This document shows, piece after piece, positions 34,310 through 42,697 of a stretch of DNA of 64,000 nt. The stretch lies in assembly GCF_003003035.1 (NCBI RefSeq), contig NZ_PVTS01000017.1, forward strand, positions 55,069-119,068, given 5' to 3'. The notes under the pieces are model-generated. The model was not told where the DNA came from, did no database searches, and was given only the letters and a program-made list of their open reading frames with translations. The DNA comes from Marinilabilia salmonicolor. GTDB taxonomy: Bacteria; Bacteroidota; Bacteroidia; Bacteroidales; Marinilabiliaceae. Each line of letters opens with the position of its first letter. The stretch's first letter is position 1. Made by a program: the position numbers and the translations under genes.

Positions 34310-36067
34310 ATGACTAAAGAAAATATCCCTGCTCAGGTTATTGAAAAAGCCAACCAATGGCTTAACGGAAAATATGATGATGAAACAAAAGCCACTGTAA
34401 AAAGGATGCTTGATGCGGACGATCCCTCCGAATTGATTGATGCTTTTTATAAAGATCTTGAGTTTGGAACCGGTGGATTGCGCGGAGTAATGGGCATTGG
34501 CAGCAACCGGATGAATCGGTACACGGTGGGAACTGCCACACAGGGACTGGCCAACTATCTAAAGAAGGAGTTCAGCAGTCTTCCCGAAATAAAAGTGGTA
34601 ATTGGATATGACTGCAGAAACAACAGCCGCTATTTTGCCGAGACAGCAGCCAATATCTTCTCTGCAAACGGTATCCGGGCTTTTATATTCGAAGACCTGA
34701 GACCAACGCCGGAAATCTCCTATGCCATCAGGGAACTCAAATGTCAGAGCGGCATTATCCTTACCGCCTCTCATAACCCAAAAGAGTACAACGGCTACAA
34801 AGCTTATTGGGAAGACGGTGCACAGATTCTTGGACCACACGATAAAAACATCATCAATGAGGTGCAAAGCATCACCGATGTGGCAGACATCAAATTCGAC
34901 GGAAACGACGAGTTGATTGAAACACTGGGAGCTGCAATGGACGAAAAATTCCTTCAGGAGGTAACTGCGCTCTCTTTTAACCCCGATGTGGTACAAAGGC
35001 AAAAGGACATGAAAATTGTATTCAGTCCTATCCATGGAACCACAGTAAAAATGGTACCTGCAGCCCTGGAAAGAATGGGCTTCAGAAACGTGATTCACGT
35101 TCCCGAACAAGATGTTGTAAGCGGAGATTTTCCGACTGTAATATCGCCCAATCCGGAAGAACCCGCTGCCCTGGAAATGGCCATTAATAAAGCAGAAGAG
35201 ACCAACGCCGACATCGTTATTGCCACCGACCCTGATGGTGACCGCCTGGGAATTGCCGTGCGTGACGAAAAAGGCGAGTTCGTATTGGTAAACGGCAACC
35301 AGACAGCAATCCTGCTCACCTGGTACATGCTGAATCAGTGGAAAGAAAAAGGTATGCTTACCGGAAAAGAGTTCACCGTAAAAACCATTGTGACATCCGA
35401 ATTAATTAAAACCATTGCCGACAAAGCCGGTGTGGAATGCTTCGACACTTATACAGGTTTTAAATGGATTGCAGGGGTGATTCGCGAAAACGAGGGCATC
35501 AAAAAATACATTTGCGGAGGAGAAGAAAGCTATGGTTTTATGCCGGGAGATTATGTCCGTGACAAAGACTCCGTAGGTTCCATTGTGATGATTGGCGAGA
35601 TTGCTGCCTGGGCCAAAGACCAAAACAAATCGGTTTATGACCTGTTGAAGGATATCTACATTGAAAACGGGTTCTCGCAAGAGAAAATGAAATACATTGT
35701 GCGTAAAGGCAAAAGCGGTGCAGAAGAGATTGAAGCTCTGATGAAAAAATTCCGTGAGACCCCTCCTGCAATGCTTGGCGGATCAAAAGTCAGCCATGTG
35801 AAAGATTACCTGACGCTGAAAACCAAAGATCTTATTTCAGGCGAAACCACTGACATTACCGACAAACCGACCACCTCAAATGTACTTCAGTTCTTTACCG
35901 AAGATGGATCAAAAGTATCTGTTCGTCCATCGGGAACAGAACCAAAAATAAAGTTCTATTTTGAAGTAAGAGACAATATGAACAACCGGGAAGAGTTTAA
36001 CTCTGTATCGGCCAAAGCACTAAAAAAGATCGACAGCATCATGACCGACATGGAAGTGGGCGAATAG
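34310..36067 (+). CDS. Phospho-sugar mutase (phosphoglucomutase/phosphomannomutase, long form)
   Basis: Interconverts hexose 1- and 6-phosphates and would supply glucose-1-phosphate to RmlA and to UDP-glucose synthesis. The 585 residues match the long PGM2-like class. FGTGGLRGVMGIG near residue 50, the phosphoserine S154 in TASHNPKEYNGYK, the metal loop ATDPDGDRLGIA and the sugar loop CGGEESYGFMPGD, and the C-terminal RPSGTEPKIKFY phosphate site are all visible. Placed last in the sugar operon with a strong terminator after it. Confidence 0.95.
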   Translation: MTKENIPAQVIEKANQWLNGKYDDETKATVKRMLDADDPSELIDAFYKDLEFGTGGLRGVMGIGSNRMNRYTVGTATQGLANYLKKEFSSLPEIKVVIGYDCRNNSRYFAETAANIFSANGIRAFIFEDLRPTPEISYAIRELKCQSGIILTASHNPKEYNGYKAYWEDGAQILGPHDKNIINEVQSITDVADIKFDGNDELIETLGAAMDEKFLQEVTALSFNPDVVQRQKDMKIVFSPIHGTTVKMVPAALERMGFRNVIHVPEQDVVSGDFPTVISPNPEEPAALEMAINKAEETNADIVIATDPDGDRLGIAVRDEKGEFVLVNGNQTAILLTWYMLNQWKEKGMLTGKEFTVKTIVTSELIKTIADKAGVECFDTYTGFKWIAGVIRENEGIKKYICGGEESYGFMPGDYVRDKDSVGSIVMIGEIAAWAKDQNKSVYDLLKDIYIENGFSQEKMKYIVRKGKSGAEEIEALMKKFRETPPAMLGGSKVSHVKDYLTLKTKDLISGETTDITDKPTTSNVLQFFTEDGSKVSVRPSGTEPKIKFYFEVRDNMNNREEFNSVSAKALKKIDSIMTDMEVGE

Positions 36068-36083
36068 TGGAAAAGTTAATTTT

Positions 36084-36122
36084 GAAAAAGGGTTTTGCTT
36101 CCGGCAGAACCCTTTTCTTTTG
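36084..36122 (+). terminator. Terminator of the ugd-to-phosphohexomutase operon
   Basis: Stem AAAAGGGTT (36086-36094) / AACCCTTTT (36108-36116) followed by CTTTTGCC. Because the A-run precedes it, it can also work for the convergent helicase gene. Confidence 0.8.
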
Positions 36123-36123
36123 C

Positions 36124-37545
36124 CTAATCCTGAAAAAAAGTATCGGGGAAATTGACCAGGTAAACCCGCTCTGTACCTCGGGTAACAGCTGTGTAAAGCC
36201 AGCGCAGGAAATCTCGTGAAAGATACTCTTCAGTAAAATATCCCAGATCCACAAAAACAGCTTTCCACTGACCGCCCTGAGACTTGTGGCAGGTCATTGC
36301 ATAAGCAAATTTTACCTGCAAAGCATTGTAAAAATCATTTTCCCGGGTGCTGTCAAAGCGCTTTTTTGCATCCGACTCATCCTGATAATCTTCCATTACT
36401 TTATAAAAGAAAGCCTCCTGCTCCTCCTGCTTAAGACCGGCTCCGGGAAGTGCTACTGAATCCATCAGTAGTTTCACATCCAGCTCCACCTCTTTGTAGT
36501 CAACCAGACGAAGCACCACGTCAGCAAACCTGCGGCCGTAAAGCTCCTGATGCCCGGTAATCCTGGCAACTTCTGCAATATCACCATTGGCAATAAAATT
36601 AATTTTATCCTCCTCTTTCACCCAATGATAATTGTTTTTCATTACCAGCAGATAATCTCCAACCGTTAGTTCCTCTTCCCTGAAAAGCATGGTATTCCTG
36701 ATGCCCTGGTTATACAGATTGGCTCTTTTATTGGTGCGACAAACTACCAGTGTCTCCTCCTGACCAAAATGATTGTAACAATAATCAAGTTCCTCCATTA
36801 ACTCAGCACCGGTAATACGAAAGAAATCAGGAAATTCAGCAACCACAAATTCAGGGAAAGAGCTATCCTGATTACCCCCTTCAAGCATATCCCGCAAGTG
36901 CGTAGCATTGGTGAGGATTCCACTATCTGCCTTTTGCCGAACCACATCAGTGAGGGTGGCATCATAAACCGTGAGCCCATAAGCTTCCAGATTCCCTTTC
37001 TCCAGGGCAGGACTAAGCGAGATCCCCACCGGAGGAAGCTGTGCATCATCTCCGATAAAAAGCACCCGGCAATTGGAACCGGAAAAAATAAACTTCAATA
37101 AATCATCGAGCAGACGGCCGGAACCAAAAAGGCTGCCACTTCCATCATTGGCAATCATTGAAGCCTCATCCACAACAAATAATGTATCCTTATGAAGATT
37201 TTTATTCAGATCAAAAGCAGCAAAACCATCTTTGGATGATTGTTGTCGGTAGATCTTCTTATGTATGGTATAGGCAGGCATTCCGACACTATTGGATAAA
37301 ACTTTAGCGGCACGCCCTGTTGGAGCAAGTAGAAAAGCTTTCTGTTTAAGTTCAGAAAGTACCTGAACCACCGCTTTCACCATGGTCGTTTTTCCGGTAC
37401 CCGCATACCCCTTCAAAATAAAAGCCGACTGGTCGGTTGCAGCTGCAAGAAACTCACCGAGTACTCCGGCTGCTTCCTCCTGAGAAGCAGTAGGCAAAAA
37501 GCCTAAACCATCAATAAGTTTTGTCTTTAAAAAATCCTGCAGCAT
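36124..37545 (-). CDS. RecD-like superfamily 1 DNA helicase / ATP-dependent AAA family protein
   Basis: A 473-residue helicase similar to the RecD2/Pif1-like SF1B group found singly in Bacteroidota. ATG 37545 (MLQDFLKTKLIDGLG) is taken; the longer reading begins at a TTG at 37584. Motifs: I GYAGTGKTTM, Ia APTGRAAKVLSN, II FVVDEASMI, III LFIGDDAQLPP, then UvrD_C_2-type motifs TCHKSQGGQWKAVFVDL and YTAVTRGTERVYLV near the C-terminus. It lacks an N-terminal RecD extension. It probably acts in DNA repair or replication restart. Single gene, converging on the mutase. Confidence 0.9.
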   Translation of the reverse strand: MLQDFLKTKLIDGLGFLPTASQEEAAGVLGEFLAAATDQSAFILKGYAGTGKTTMVKAVVQVLSELKQKAFLLAPTGRAAKVLSNSVGMPAYTIHKKIYRQQSSKDGFAAFDLNKNLHKDTLFVVDEASMIANDGSGSLFGSGRLLDDLLKFIFSGSNCRVLFIGDDAQLPPVGISLSPALEKGNLEAYGLTVYDATLTDVVRQKADSGILTNATHLRDMLEGGNQDSSFPEFVVAEFPDFFRITGAELMEELDYCYNHFGQEETLVVCRTNKRANLYNQGIRNTMLFREEELTVGDYLLVMKNNYHWVKEEDKINFIANGDIAEVARITGHQELYGRRFADVVLRLVDYKEVELDVKLLMDSVALPGAGLKQEEQEAFFYKVMEDYQDESDAKKRFDSTRENDFYNALQVKFAYAMTCHKSQGGQWKAVFVDLGYFTEEYLSRDFLRWLYTAVTRGTERVYLVNFPDTFFQD

Positions 37546-37681
37546 ATCTTTCACTAATTTTACGCTCAAACGCCCTGTTTTCAATTCTGCTCCGACACCC
37601 TATTTCACAAGCGTTGAAACAATAATGCACAAAGATTTGCGAATTATTTCAGATAAAGAAATGAAGGTTTGATTTTTTTTA

Positions 37682-37689
37682 TAAATTTG
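37682..37689 (+). promoter_or_regulatory. Candidate -7 box for the membrane protein-DUF3822-rsmD operon
   Basis: TAAATTTG matches TAnnTTTG, 34 nt ahead of ATG 37723. No TTG at the -33 spacing. Confidence 0.42.
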
Positions 37690-37722
37690 TGCTTTCAAAC
37701 AAAAAACAAAATCCGAAAAATA

Positions 37723-38352
37723 ATGAAAACAGCAATCCAGATTATTCTGACAGTTGCCATTCTTGCATTGGGTTATCTGTGTGTAGAGAGCATTCAAAAG
37801 CCAGTAAGATTCAAGCAGGCACACAACGAAAGGAAAGAAAAAGTAATTGAAAGACTGGAAGGAATCCGCGAAGCTCAACGGGCCTATAAATCTCTGAACG
37901 GGAAATTTACAGGTAGTTTTGACACACTCATTGAGTTCATTAACAATGATTCTCTTCGTCTTGTTAAAATGGAAGGACGTCTGACTGACAGCATGCTGGA
38001 AGAAGGAATGACCGAGTTAGAGGCTCTGAAAAAGGGAATCATCAAAAGGGATACAATTTTTGTTTCTGTAAAAGACTCGCTCTTCAATAAAAATTTTATT
38101 GCAGACTCACTCAGGTATGTACCCTTTACCAACAAAGAAGAGTTTGAGATGGAAGCCACCAAAATTAATACAGCTTCCGGTGTTGAAGTACCCATTTTTG
38201 AGGCAAAAGTTCACAACAACACTTATCTGAAAGGTCTTGAAGAGCAGGAAATCATCAACCTGAACGATGCAGACATAGCTTATGAAAGATATCCTGGCCT
38301 TAAAGTTGGTTCACTTACTGAAGCCAACAACAGTGCCGGAAACTGGGAATAA
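37723..38352 (+). CDS. Single-pass membrane protein of unknown function
   Basis: A 209-residue protein that I cannot name. Residues 6-24 (IQIILTVAILALGYLCVES) form one membrane segment, then a charged helix (HNERKEKVIERLEGIREAQRAYKSLNGKF) and a mixed region with a long acidic/basic pattern. The short N-terminus plus hydrophobic helix followed by an amphipathic helix recalls type IV pilin-like or secretin-associated pseudopilins, but there is no prepilin peptidase site, so this stays a resemblance. It lies 14 nt before DUF3822 and is likely co-transcribed. The hydrophilic part probably faces the periplasm. Confidence 0.72.
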   Translation: MKTAIQIILTVAILALGYLCVESIQKPVRFKQAHNERKEKVIERLEGIREAQRAYKSLNGKFTGSFDTLIEFINNDSLRLVKMEGRLTDSMLEEGMTELEALKKGIIKRDTIFVSVKDSLFNKNFIADSLRYVPFTNKEEFEMEATKINTASGVEVPIFEAKVHNNTYLKGLEEQEIINLNDADIAYERYPGLKVGSLTEANNSAGNWE

Positions 38353-38366
38353 CAAAAATTTATTTT

Positions 38367-39221
38367 ATGATTCCTGACCTCTCTGTGGTTGACGAAACTT
38401 ACGATACAACGATTACATCGTCATATTTTTTATCCATCCAGGCAAGCCTGGATGGATTTTCTTTTTGTACACTTGATCCTGTCAGGAATAAATATGTACA
38501 ATTTCGTCATTTTGCCTTTAAAAATCTGACACCCGAAGAGCTTCCTGAAATTGCCGAACAGATTTTCCGGGACAATGAACTCTTAAACTTACCTTACAAA
38601 AAGGTATTTATACTGATTCCTTCTCCGGTCTCCACACTGGTTCCGTCAGGTCTGTTTCAGCCTGGTGAAGCTCAAAAATGGCTAAGTTTCACACATCAGG
38701 TTCCTTCGGGTAGTGACATCGCATTTACCAATATGAAAATGGCTGATGCCTGCACTGTCTTCACGATTCCGGAAAAGCTCAAAAACCTTTTTAAACGCCA
38801 ATTTCCGGAGCCAATGTTTTTCCATCAATATGTGCCCATGACGGAGACAAAACTGGCCATCAGCAGACCGGGAAACAGCAAAAGCCAGATTATAATAAAC
38901 GTTCAGAACCGGTTCTTCGATCTGGTGGTACTGGAGAAAAACAACCTGAGACTTTGTAATACCTTTGAGATCAACGGGGAAGATGACCTCATTTACTTTA
39001 CCCTGTTTGTCTTTGAACAACTGCAAATATCCCCTGCCACTGCAGAAATACAATTTATTGGCCATCATCCTTCAGCCAATAAAATTAAGCAGAAGCTGGG
39101 AAAATACCTGAAGCATGTGAAGCAACCCGGACTTCCATCAGGATTTCAGTACAGTTACCTTTTCAGAGATGTTCCGGGACATCAGTTTTACAATCTTTTT
39201 AGTCTTGCAGGATGCGTGTAG
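38367..39221 (+). CDS. DUF3822 family protein
   Basis: A 284-residue protein of the DUF3822 family, known mainly from Bacteroidota and of unknown function. The sequence has alternating beta/alpha character; the middle (QIIINVQNRFFDLVVLEKNNLRLCNTFE) and the spacing of acidic residues recall an actin/hexokinase-like ATPase fold, as in pilus-assembly PilM relatives. This is an impression from the reading, not a search. Its stop overlaps the start of rsmD by 10 nt, so translation is coupled. It is preceded by a membrane protein gene. Confidence 0.82.
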   Translation: MIPDLSVVDETYDTTITSSYFLSIQASLDGFSFCTLDPVRNKYVQFRHFAFKNLTPEELPEIAEQIFRDNELLNLPYKKVFILIPSPVSTLVPSGLFQPGEAQKWLSFTHQVPSGSDIAFTNMKMADACTVFTIPEKLKNLFKRQFPEPMFFHQYVPMTETKLAISRPGNSKSQIIINVQNRFFDLVVLEKNNLRLCNTFEINGEDDLIYFTLFVFEQLQISPATAEIQFIGHHPSANKIKQKLGKYLKHVKQPGLPSGFQYSYLFRDVPGHQFYNLFSLAGCV

Positions 39222-39751
39222 TCAGCGGAAAATTAAAAGGAAGAAGATTCTCCCCACCAGCCTCTTTTAAGGCACGGCCAACAACAGATCAGGCCAGGGA
39301 GAGTTTGTTCAATATACTTAATAACCTGATCTCTTTTGAGGATCTTGAGGTGCTTGATCTTTTCGGTGGCACCGGAGCCATGTCTTATGAATTTGCATCA
39401 AGAGGAGCACTTTCCGTAACCACAGTGGAGAAAAGCTTTCCTCACTTCAAGTATATAATAACCACTTGTGAAACATTTGGACTAACAGACACCATCAAAG
39501 TTGTGAAAGCAGATGTGTTTAAATACCTTCAAAAAGAAAACAGGCCCTACTCCCTGATTTTCGCCGATCCACCCTTTAGCCTGCCTGAATTGAAAGAACT
39601 ACCGTCAATTATAATCAATTCCAAAGCACTTCAGTCATCAGGACTTTTCATTTTGGAACACGGCCCTGATAATAACTTCGAGAATCATCCCAATTTTTGG
39701 CAGCAACGCAACTACGGGAAAGTAAACTTTTCTTTTTTTCAGCAAAAATAA
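39212..39751 (+). CDS. rsmD: 16S rRNA (guanine966-N2)-methyltransferase
   Basis: A SAM-dependent methyltransferase that modifies G966 of 16S rRNA. The 179 residues start MRVVSGKLKGRRFSPP, the diagnostic RsmD N-terminus, continue with RPTTDQARESLFNIL, the SAM loop LDLFGGTGAMSYEF and the catalytic DPPF in IFADPPFSLPEL. The length is normal. Its start codon lies inside the end of the DUF3822 gene. Confidence 0.96.
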   Translation: MRVVSGKLKGRRFSPPASFKARPTTDQARESLFNILNNLISFEDLEVLDLFGGTGAMSYEFASRGALSVTTVEKSFPHFKYIITTCETFGLTDTIKVVKADVFKYLQKENRPYSLIFADPPFSLPELKELPSIIINSKALQSSGLFILEHGPDNNFENHPNFWQQRNYGKVNFSFFQQK

Positions 39752-39785
39752 TCGATGAAGTTGGAAATTTGCTTCAAAACTTAAT

Positions 39786-40045
39786 TCCGGGATTGAAATC
39801 CCGGACCGCAATGTGAATCGTGCCTATGGCACTATAAAGTCACCAAAGCTCCATCGAGGTCCTGGGATTGAAATTCCGGACGACAATATGTACCGTGCCT
39901 ATGGCACTATAAAGTTATCAAAGCTCCATCCAAGTCCTGGGATTGAAATCACGGACCACAATATGCATCATGCCTATGGCTCTATAAAGTCATCAAAGCT
40001 CCATAGGAGCGACCCATCTCATGATCCTGGAATTTATTCCAGGGG
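39786..40045 (+). repeat. 75-bp tandem repeat array, three units plus a partial fourth
   Basis: The phrase GGGATTGAAAT begins units at about 39789, 39864 and 39939, an exact 75-bp period. Each unit continues with CGGACCACAATATG (variants), TGCCTATGGCACTATAAAGT, and CAAAGCTCCAT. A fourth start (GATCCTGGAATTTATTCCAG, 40023-40042) is preceded by GGAGCGACCCATC. Units differ by point changes. There are no spacers between units, so it is not a CRISPR array. The wording is typical of Bacteroidota REP-type intergenic repeats. Confidence 0.8.
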
Positions 40046-40081
40046 ATAAACAAAAAGAAAGAAACCCACACCACCTAAAAC

Positions 40082-40112
40082 AAAAAAAGCCACTGAACCA
40101 AATCAGTGACTT
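40082..40112 (-). terminator. Terminator of the tRNA-Asp pair
   Basis: Stem CACTGA (40091-40096) / TCAGTG (40103-40108) flanked by an A-run and a T-run. On the minus strand the stem is followed by GGCTTTTTTTG, giving termination about 8 nt after the second tRNA. Confidence 0.78.
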
Positions 40113-40117
40113 TTTTT

Positions 40118-40194
40118 TGGCGGTCTGGACGGGACTCGAACCCGCGACCTTCGGCGTGACAGGCCGACATTCTAACCAACTGAACTACCAGACC
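40118..40194 (-). tRNA. tRNA-Asp (anticodon GTC), copy 2
   Basis: A 77-nt gene read on the minus strand: acceptor GGTCTGG pairs with CCAGACC, discriminator G, and CCA is encoded. The anticodon arm is TCGGC-CTGTCAC-GCCGA with anticodon GTC. The T arm contains GGTTCGAACCC. Identical to the copy at 40224-40300. Confidence 0.97.
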
Positions 40195-40223
40195 AAAAAG
40201 GGCGCTCTTCAATATTTTTCCGG

Positions 40224-40300
40224 TGGCGGTCTGGACGGGACTCGAACCCGCGACCTTCGGCGTGACAGGCCGACATTCTAACCAACTGAACTACCAGACC
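40224..40300 (-). tRNA. tRNA-Asp (anticodon GTC), copy 1
   Basis: A 77-nt gene identical in sequence to its neighbour 29 nt downstream, with encoded CCA and GTC anticodon. Both are transcribed together from the promoter at 40336-40365. The pair looks like a recent tandem duplication of the mature sequence; the flanks differ. Confidence 0.97.
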
Positions 40301-40335
40301 AGAAAAGAGCGCTACCCTTTTGTTTTAAAGCGTTG

Positions 40336-40365
40336 CAAAGATAACGGTTCTTTTTATTCCTGCAA
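40336..40365 (-). promoter_or_regulatory. Promoter of the tRNA-Asp pair
   Basis: On the minus strand, TTG (40363-40365), exactly 19 nt, then TATCTTTG (40336-40343) is a perfect fit to the Bacteroidota consensus. It is the clearest promoter in the window. Transcription should start near 40329, about 30 nt before the first tRNA. Confidence 0.78.
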
Positions 40366-40399
40366 TACAAAATGCAATTTTCTTGACCTTTTTTTTCAT

Positions 40400-40446
40400 T
40401 AAAAAAAGAACCGCCAATTTAACTATTTGATAAATTGGCGGTTGAT
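40400..40446 (-). terminator. pyk terminator
   Basis: Perfect 12-bp stem AACCGCCAATTT (40409-40420) / AAATTGGCGGTT (40432-40443). On the minus strand it is followed by CTTTTTTTAATG. Confidence 0.85.
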
Positions 40447-40468
40447 AAAATAGTAATTATTTAAAAAA

Positions 40469-41908
40469 TTACTCTTCCTTTTCGACAAAACGGTTTGTCT
40501 TATTTAAAAGAGCTTCCACAGTCACAATTTCCAGGTAAGTGGTGCCGCCACCAATACCAAAACTACCTCCCAGGTAAGCAATCAAATCTTCATCGTTAAT
40601 GACTTTTACCATCTGAAGCCTGTTCAAGGTATTTTTCAGAATCTCTCCCTTTGAACTACCTGCTTCTGTCAATTCAGGGAAAACACCATACGACAATCCA
40701 AGTTCACGTCCTACTCTCTTATTGTAACACAAAGCAACCACTGCATTCTGCCCCCTGAAAGCAGACAAATAACGTGCAGTTTTCCCGGTAAGGCTGTCGG
40801 TCAGAACGGTCTTAATATCCAGTTCACGGGAGGCCTTTACTGCAGTATCTGCCAGATAAGCAGTAATATCATGCTTAACCACATCAACAGGGATATCATT
40901 TCGGCTGTCTTTTGCTGCCTCTACCTCACGGGCGATGCTTGCCATTGTCTGAACTGCCTCAACAGGATAAGCTCCATAGGCAGTTTCTCCGCTAAGCATG
41001 ATGGCATCGGTACGATAATAAATGGCATTGGCAACATCGGTAACCTCAGCTCTTGTAGGACGCGGATTCTTAATCATTGAGTGCAACATCTGTGTAGCCA
41101 CAATAACGGGTTTCTTTGCCTCTACGCACTTACGAATAAGCTGACGCTGAAGTCCCGGAATTTTTTCCTGTGGAATTTCAATTCCCAGGTCTCCGCGAGC
41201 CACCATTACACCATACACATTCTCCAGAATCTCGTCAATATTTTCAACACCTTCCTGGTTTTCAATCTTGGCAATAATCTTCACAGGACTTTCGTGCTCA
41301 TCGAGAATCTTCTGAATTTCGATAACATCCTCTTTATTCCTCACAAATGAGTGAGCAATAAAATCAATTTCATTCTCAATGGCATAACGAATAAATCCCT
41401 TATCGCGCTGTGTCAGGGAAGGTAGATTTATGCGAACTCCCGGAACATTTACACTTTTTCTGCTGCCAAGCGTACCGTCATTCATAACCTTACACTTAAG
41501 CACACCGTTGTCCTTCTCAATAACTTCGAGGTCAATCTCTCCGTCATCAATCAGAATATGGCTACCCACTGAAACATCATCAGCAATATGAGGGTAAGAA
41601 ACACAAATTTTCCGTTCATCGGTTTTGCTATCCGGATCACCCACCAACAGTAATTCAGAACCTGTCTTCAGCTCAATATCTTCGTCAGATACTGTTGTTC
41701 TCACTTCGGGCCCCTTGGTGTCAACTAAAATGGCGATTTCGTCTGACACTTCCCTGATATTGGTAACAATTTTGTTAATACCTTCAAAATCCAGGTGAGC
41801 AGTATTCAGACGTGCCACATTCATTCCCGCTTCAAAAAGTCTCCTGACAAAATCAACTTCACATCGTTGATCGGACACTGTTGCCACAATTTTGGTGAAT
41901 TTCTTCAT
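40469..41908 (-). CDS. pyk: Pyruvate kinase
   Basis: Converts phosphoenolpyruvate and ADP to pyruvate and ATP. The protein has 479 residues with the TIM barrel interrupted by a B domain (about 70-170) and a C-terminal allosteric domain. Substrate and metal residues appear in DTKGPEVRT, IIAKIENQEGVENIDEIL (catalytic Lys, metal Glu), ARGDLGIEIP and MLSGETAYGAYPVEAV. Two deviations from the classical pattern: the N-terminal GPAS is SDQR and NFSHG is NTAHL. I recall both in other Bacteroidales enzymes. It follows aroQ on the same strand after 43 nt. Confidence 0.97.
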   Translation of the reverse strand: MKKFTKIVATVSDQRCEVDFVRRLFEAGMNVARLNTAHLDFEGINKIVTNIREVSDEIAILVDTKGPEVRTTVSDEDIELKTGSELLLVGDPDSKTDERKICVSYPHIADDVSVGSHILIDDGEIDLEVIEKDNGVLKCKVMNDGTLGSRKSVNVPGVRINLPSLTQRDKGFIRYAIENEIDFIAHSFVRNKEDVIEIQKILDEHESPVKIIAKIENQEGVENIDEILENVYGVMVARGDLGIEIPQEKIPGLQRQLIRKCVEAKKPVIVATQMLHSMIKNPRPTRAEVTDVANAIYYRTDAIMLSGETAYGAYPVEAVQTMASIAREVEAAKDSRNDIPVDVVKHDITAYLADTAVKASRELDIKTVLTDSLTGKTARYLSAFRGQNAVVALCYNKRVGRELGLSYGVFPELTEAGSSKGEILKNTLNRLQMVKVINDEDLIAYLGGSFGIGGGTTYLEIVTVEALLNKTNRFVEKEE

Positions 41909-41951
41909 TCCTTGTTATTTTTTTCAGATAAAAAAATATGATTATTCAACT

Positions 41952-42365
41952 CTATATTAATGATTCAATAGCCAGTCGGTACGAGTCCATACCAAAACCG
42001 GCAACAACCCCTTTACAAACAGGGGATAAAAAACTATGATGCCTGAACTCTTCGCGCTTAAACACATTAGAAATATGCACTTCCACCACCGGAGATTTTA
42101 CAGCACTAACGGCATCTGCGATAGCTACCGAGGTATGTGTATAGGCTCCTGCATTAAGAATTATCCCGTCTGCACTAAACCCTGCCTTATGAATTTTATC
42201 AATAATTTCACCCTCGGAATTGGATTGGAAATAATCAATCTTAACAGAAGAATATTTTTTTTGTAAGATAGAGAGATAGTCATCAAAAGATTGGTTCCCG
42301 TATGTATCCGGTTCCCGTACGCCCAGCAAATTCAAGTTCGGGCCATTGATAATGAGGATGTTCAT
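41952..42365 (-). CDS. aroQ: Type II 3-dehydroquinate dehydratase
   Basis: Third step of the shikimate pathway, dodecameric type II enzyme. The protein has 137 residues: NGPNLNLLGVREPDTYG with the catalytic Tyr, FQSNSEGEIIDKIH, LNAGAYTHTSVAIADA, and EVHISNVFKREEFRHHSFLSPV with the catalytic His and Arg. The length is standard. It is transcribed ahead of pyk. Confidence 0.97.
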   Translation of the reverse strand: MNILIINGPNLNLLGVREPDTYGNQSFDDYLSILQKKYSSVKIDYFQSNSEGEIIDKIHKAGFSADGIILNAGAYTHTSVAIADAVSAVKSPVVEVHISNVFKREEFRHHSFLSPVCKGVVAGFGMDSYRLAIESLI

Positions 42366-42388
42366 AAAACAAAATATTTAAAACGATG

Positions 42389-42396
42389 CAAAAATA
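42389..42396 (-). promoter_or_regulatory. aroQ: Candidate -7 box for aroQ-pyk
   Basis: Minus-strand TATTTTTG matches TAnnTTTG. The leader would be about 17 nt. No TTG at the proper -33 spacing. Confidence 0.42.
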
Positions 42397-42697
42397 CGAC
42401 AATGGTACAAAATAAAAAAAAGTAACCTGAAAATGTTTTCAAATCTATTGCCACAGAGCACATTAACACACAAAAGAACAAATCATTGTTTTGCCTGTTG
42501 TAACAATATATTACATTTCAGGTTTATATGGCAAATTAATAGATGAAATATTTGCATTTACATAAAAAAATTTTGCAACTTTAACCTAATATTATCATTT
42601 TGGTATTTATCTTGCGTCAATAAACCTGACTATTGTCCCTGAGGCCACCCGATGATTAAGAAAAGATGACACTCCATAAAAACAAATCATAGAAACG
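42397..42697. other. Divergent intergenic region aroQ / xerD
   Basis: About 300 bp of AT-rich sequence without gene, hairpin or repeat that I recognise. It must hold the xerD promoter; TATTTATCTTGCG near 42603 is a poor match. Confidence 0.3.

Noticed and set aside
39786..40045. Possible CRISPR array
   Set aside because: Units are directly contiguous at 75 bp with no unique spacers, and no cas genes are present.
40021..40281. Plus-strand reading frame containing WTGLEPATFG
   Set aside because: It is the antisense translation of the two tRNA-Asp genes, a well-known false protein in annotations.
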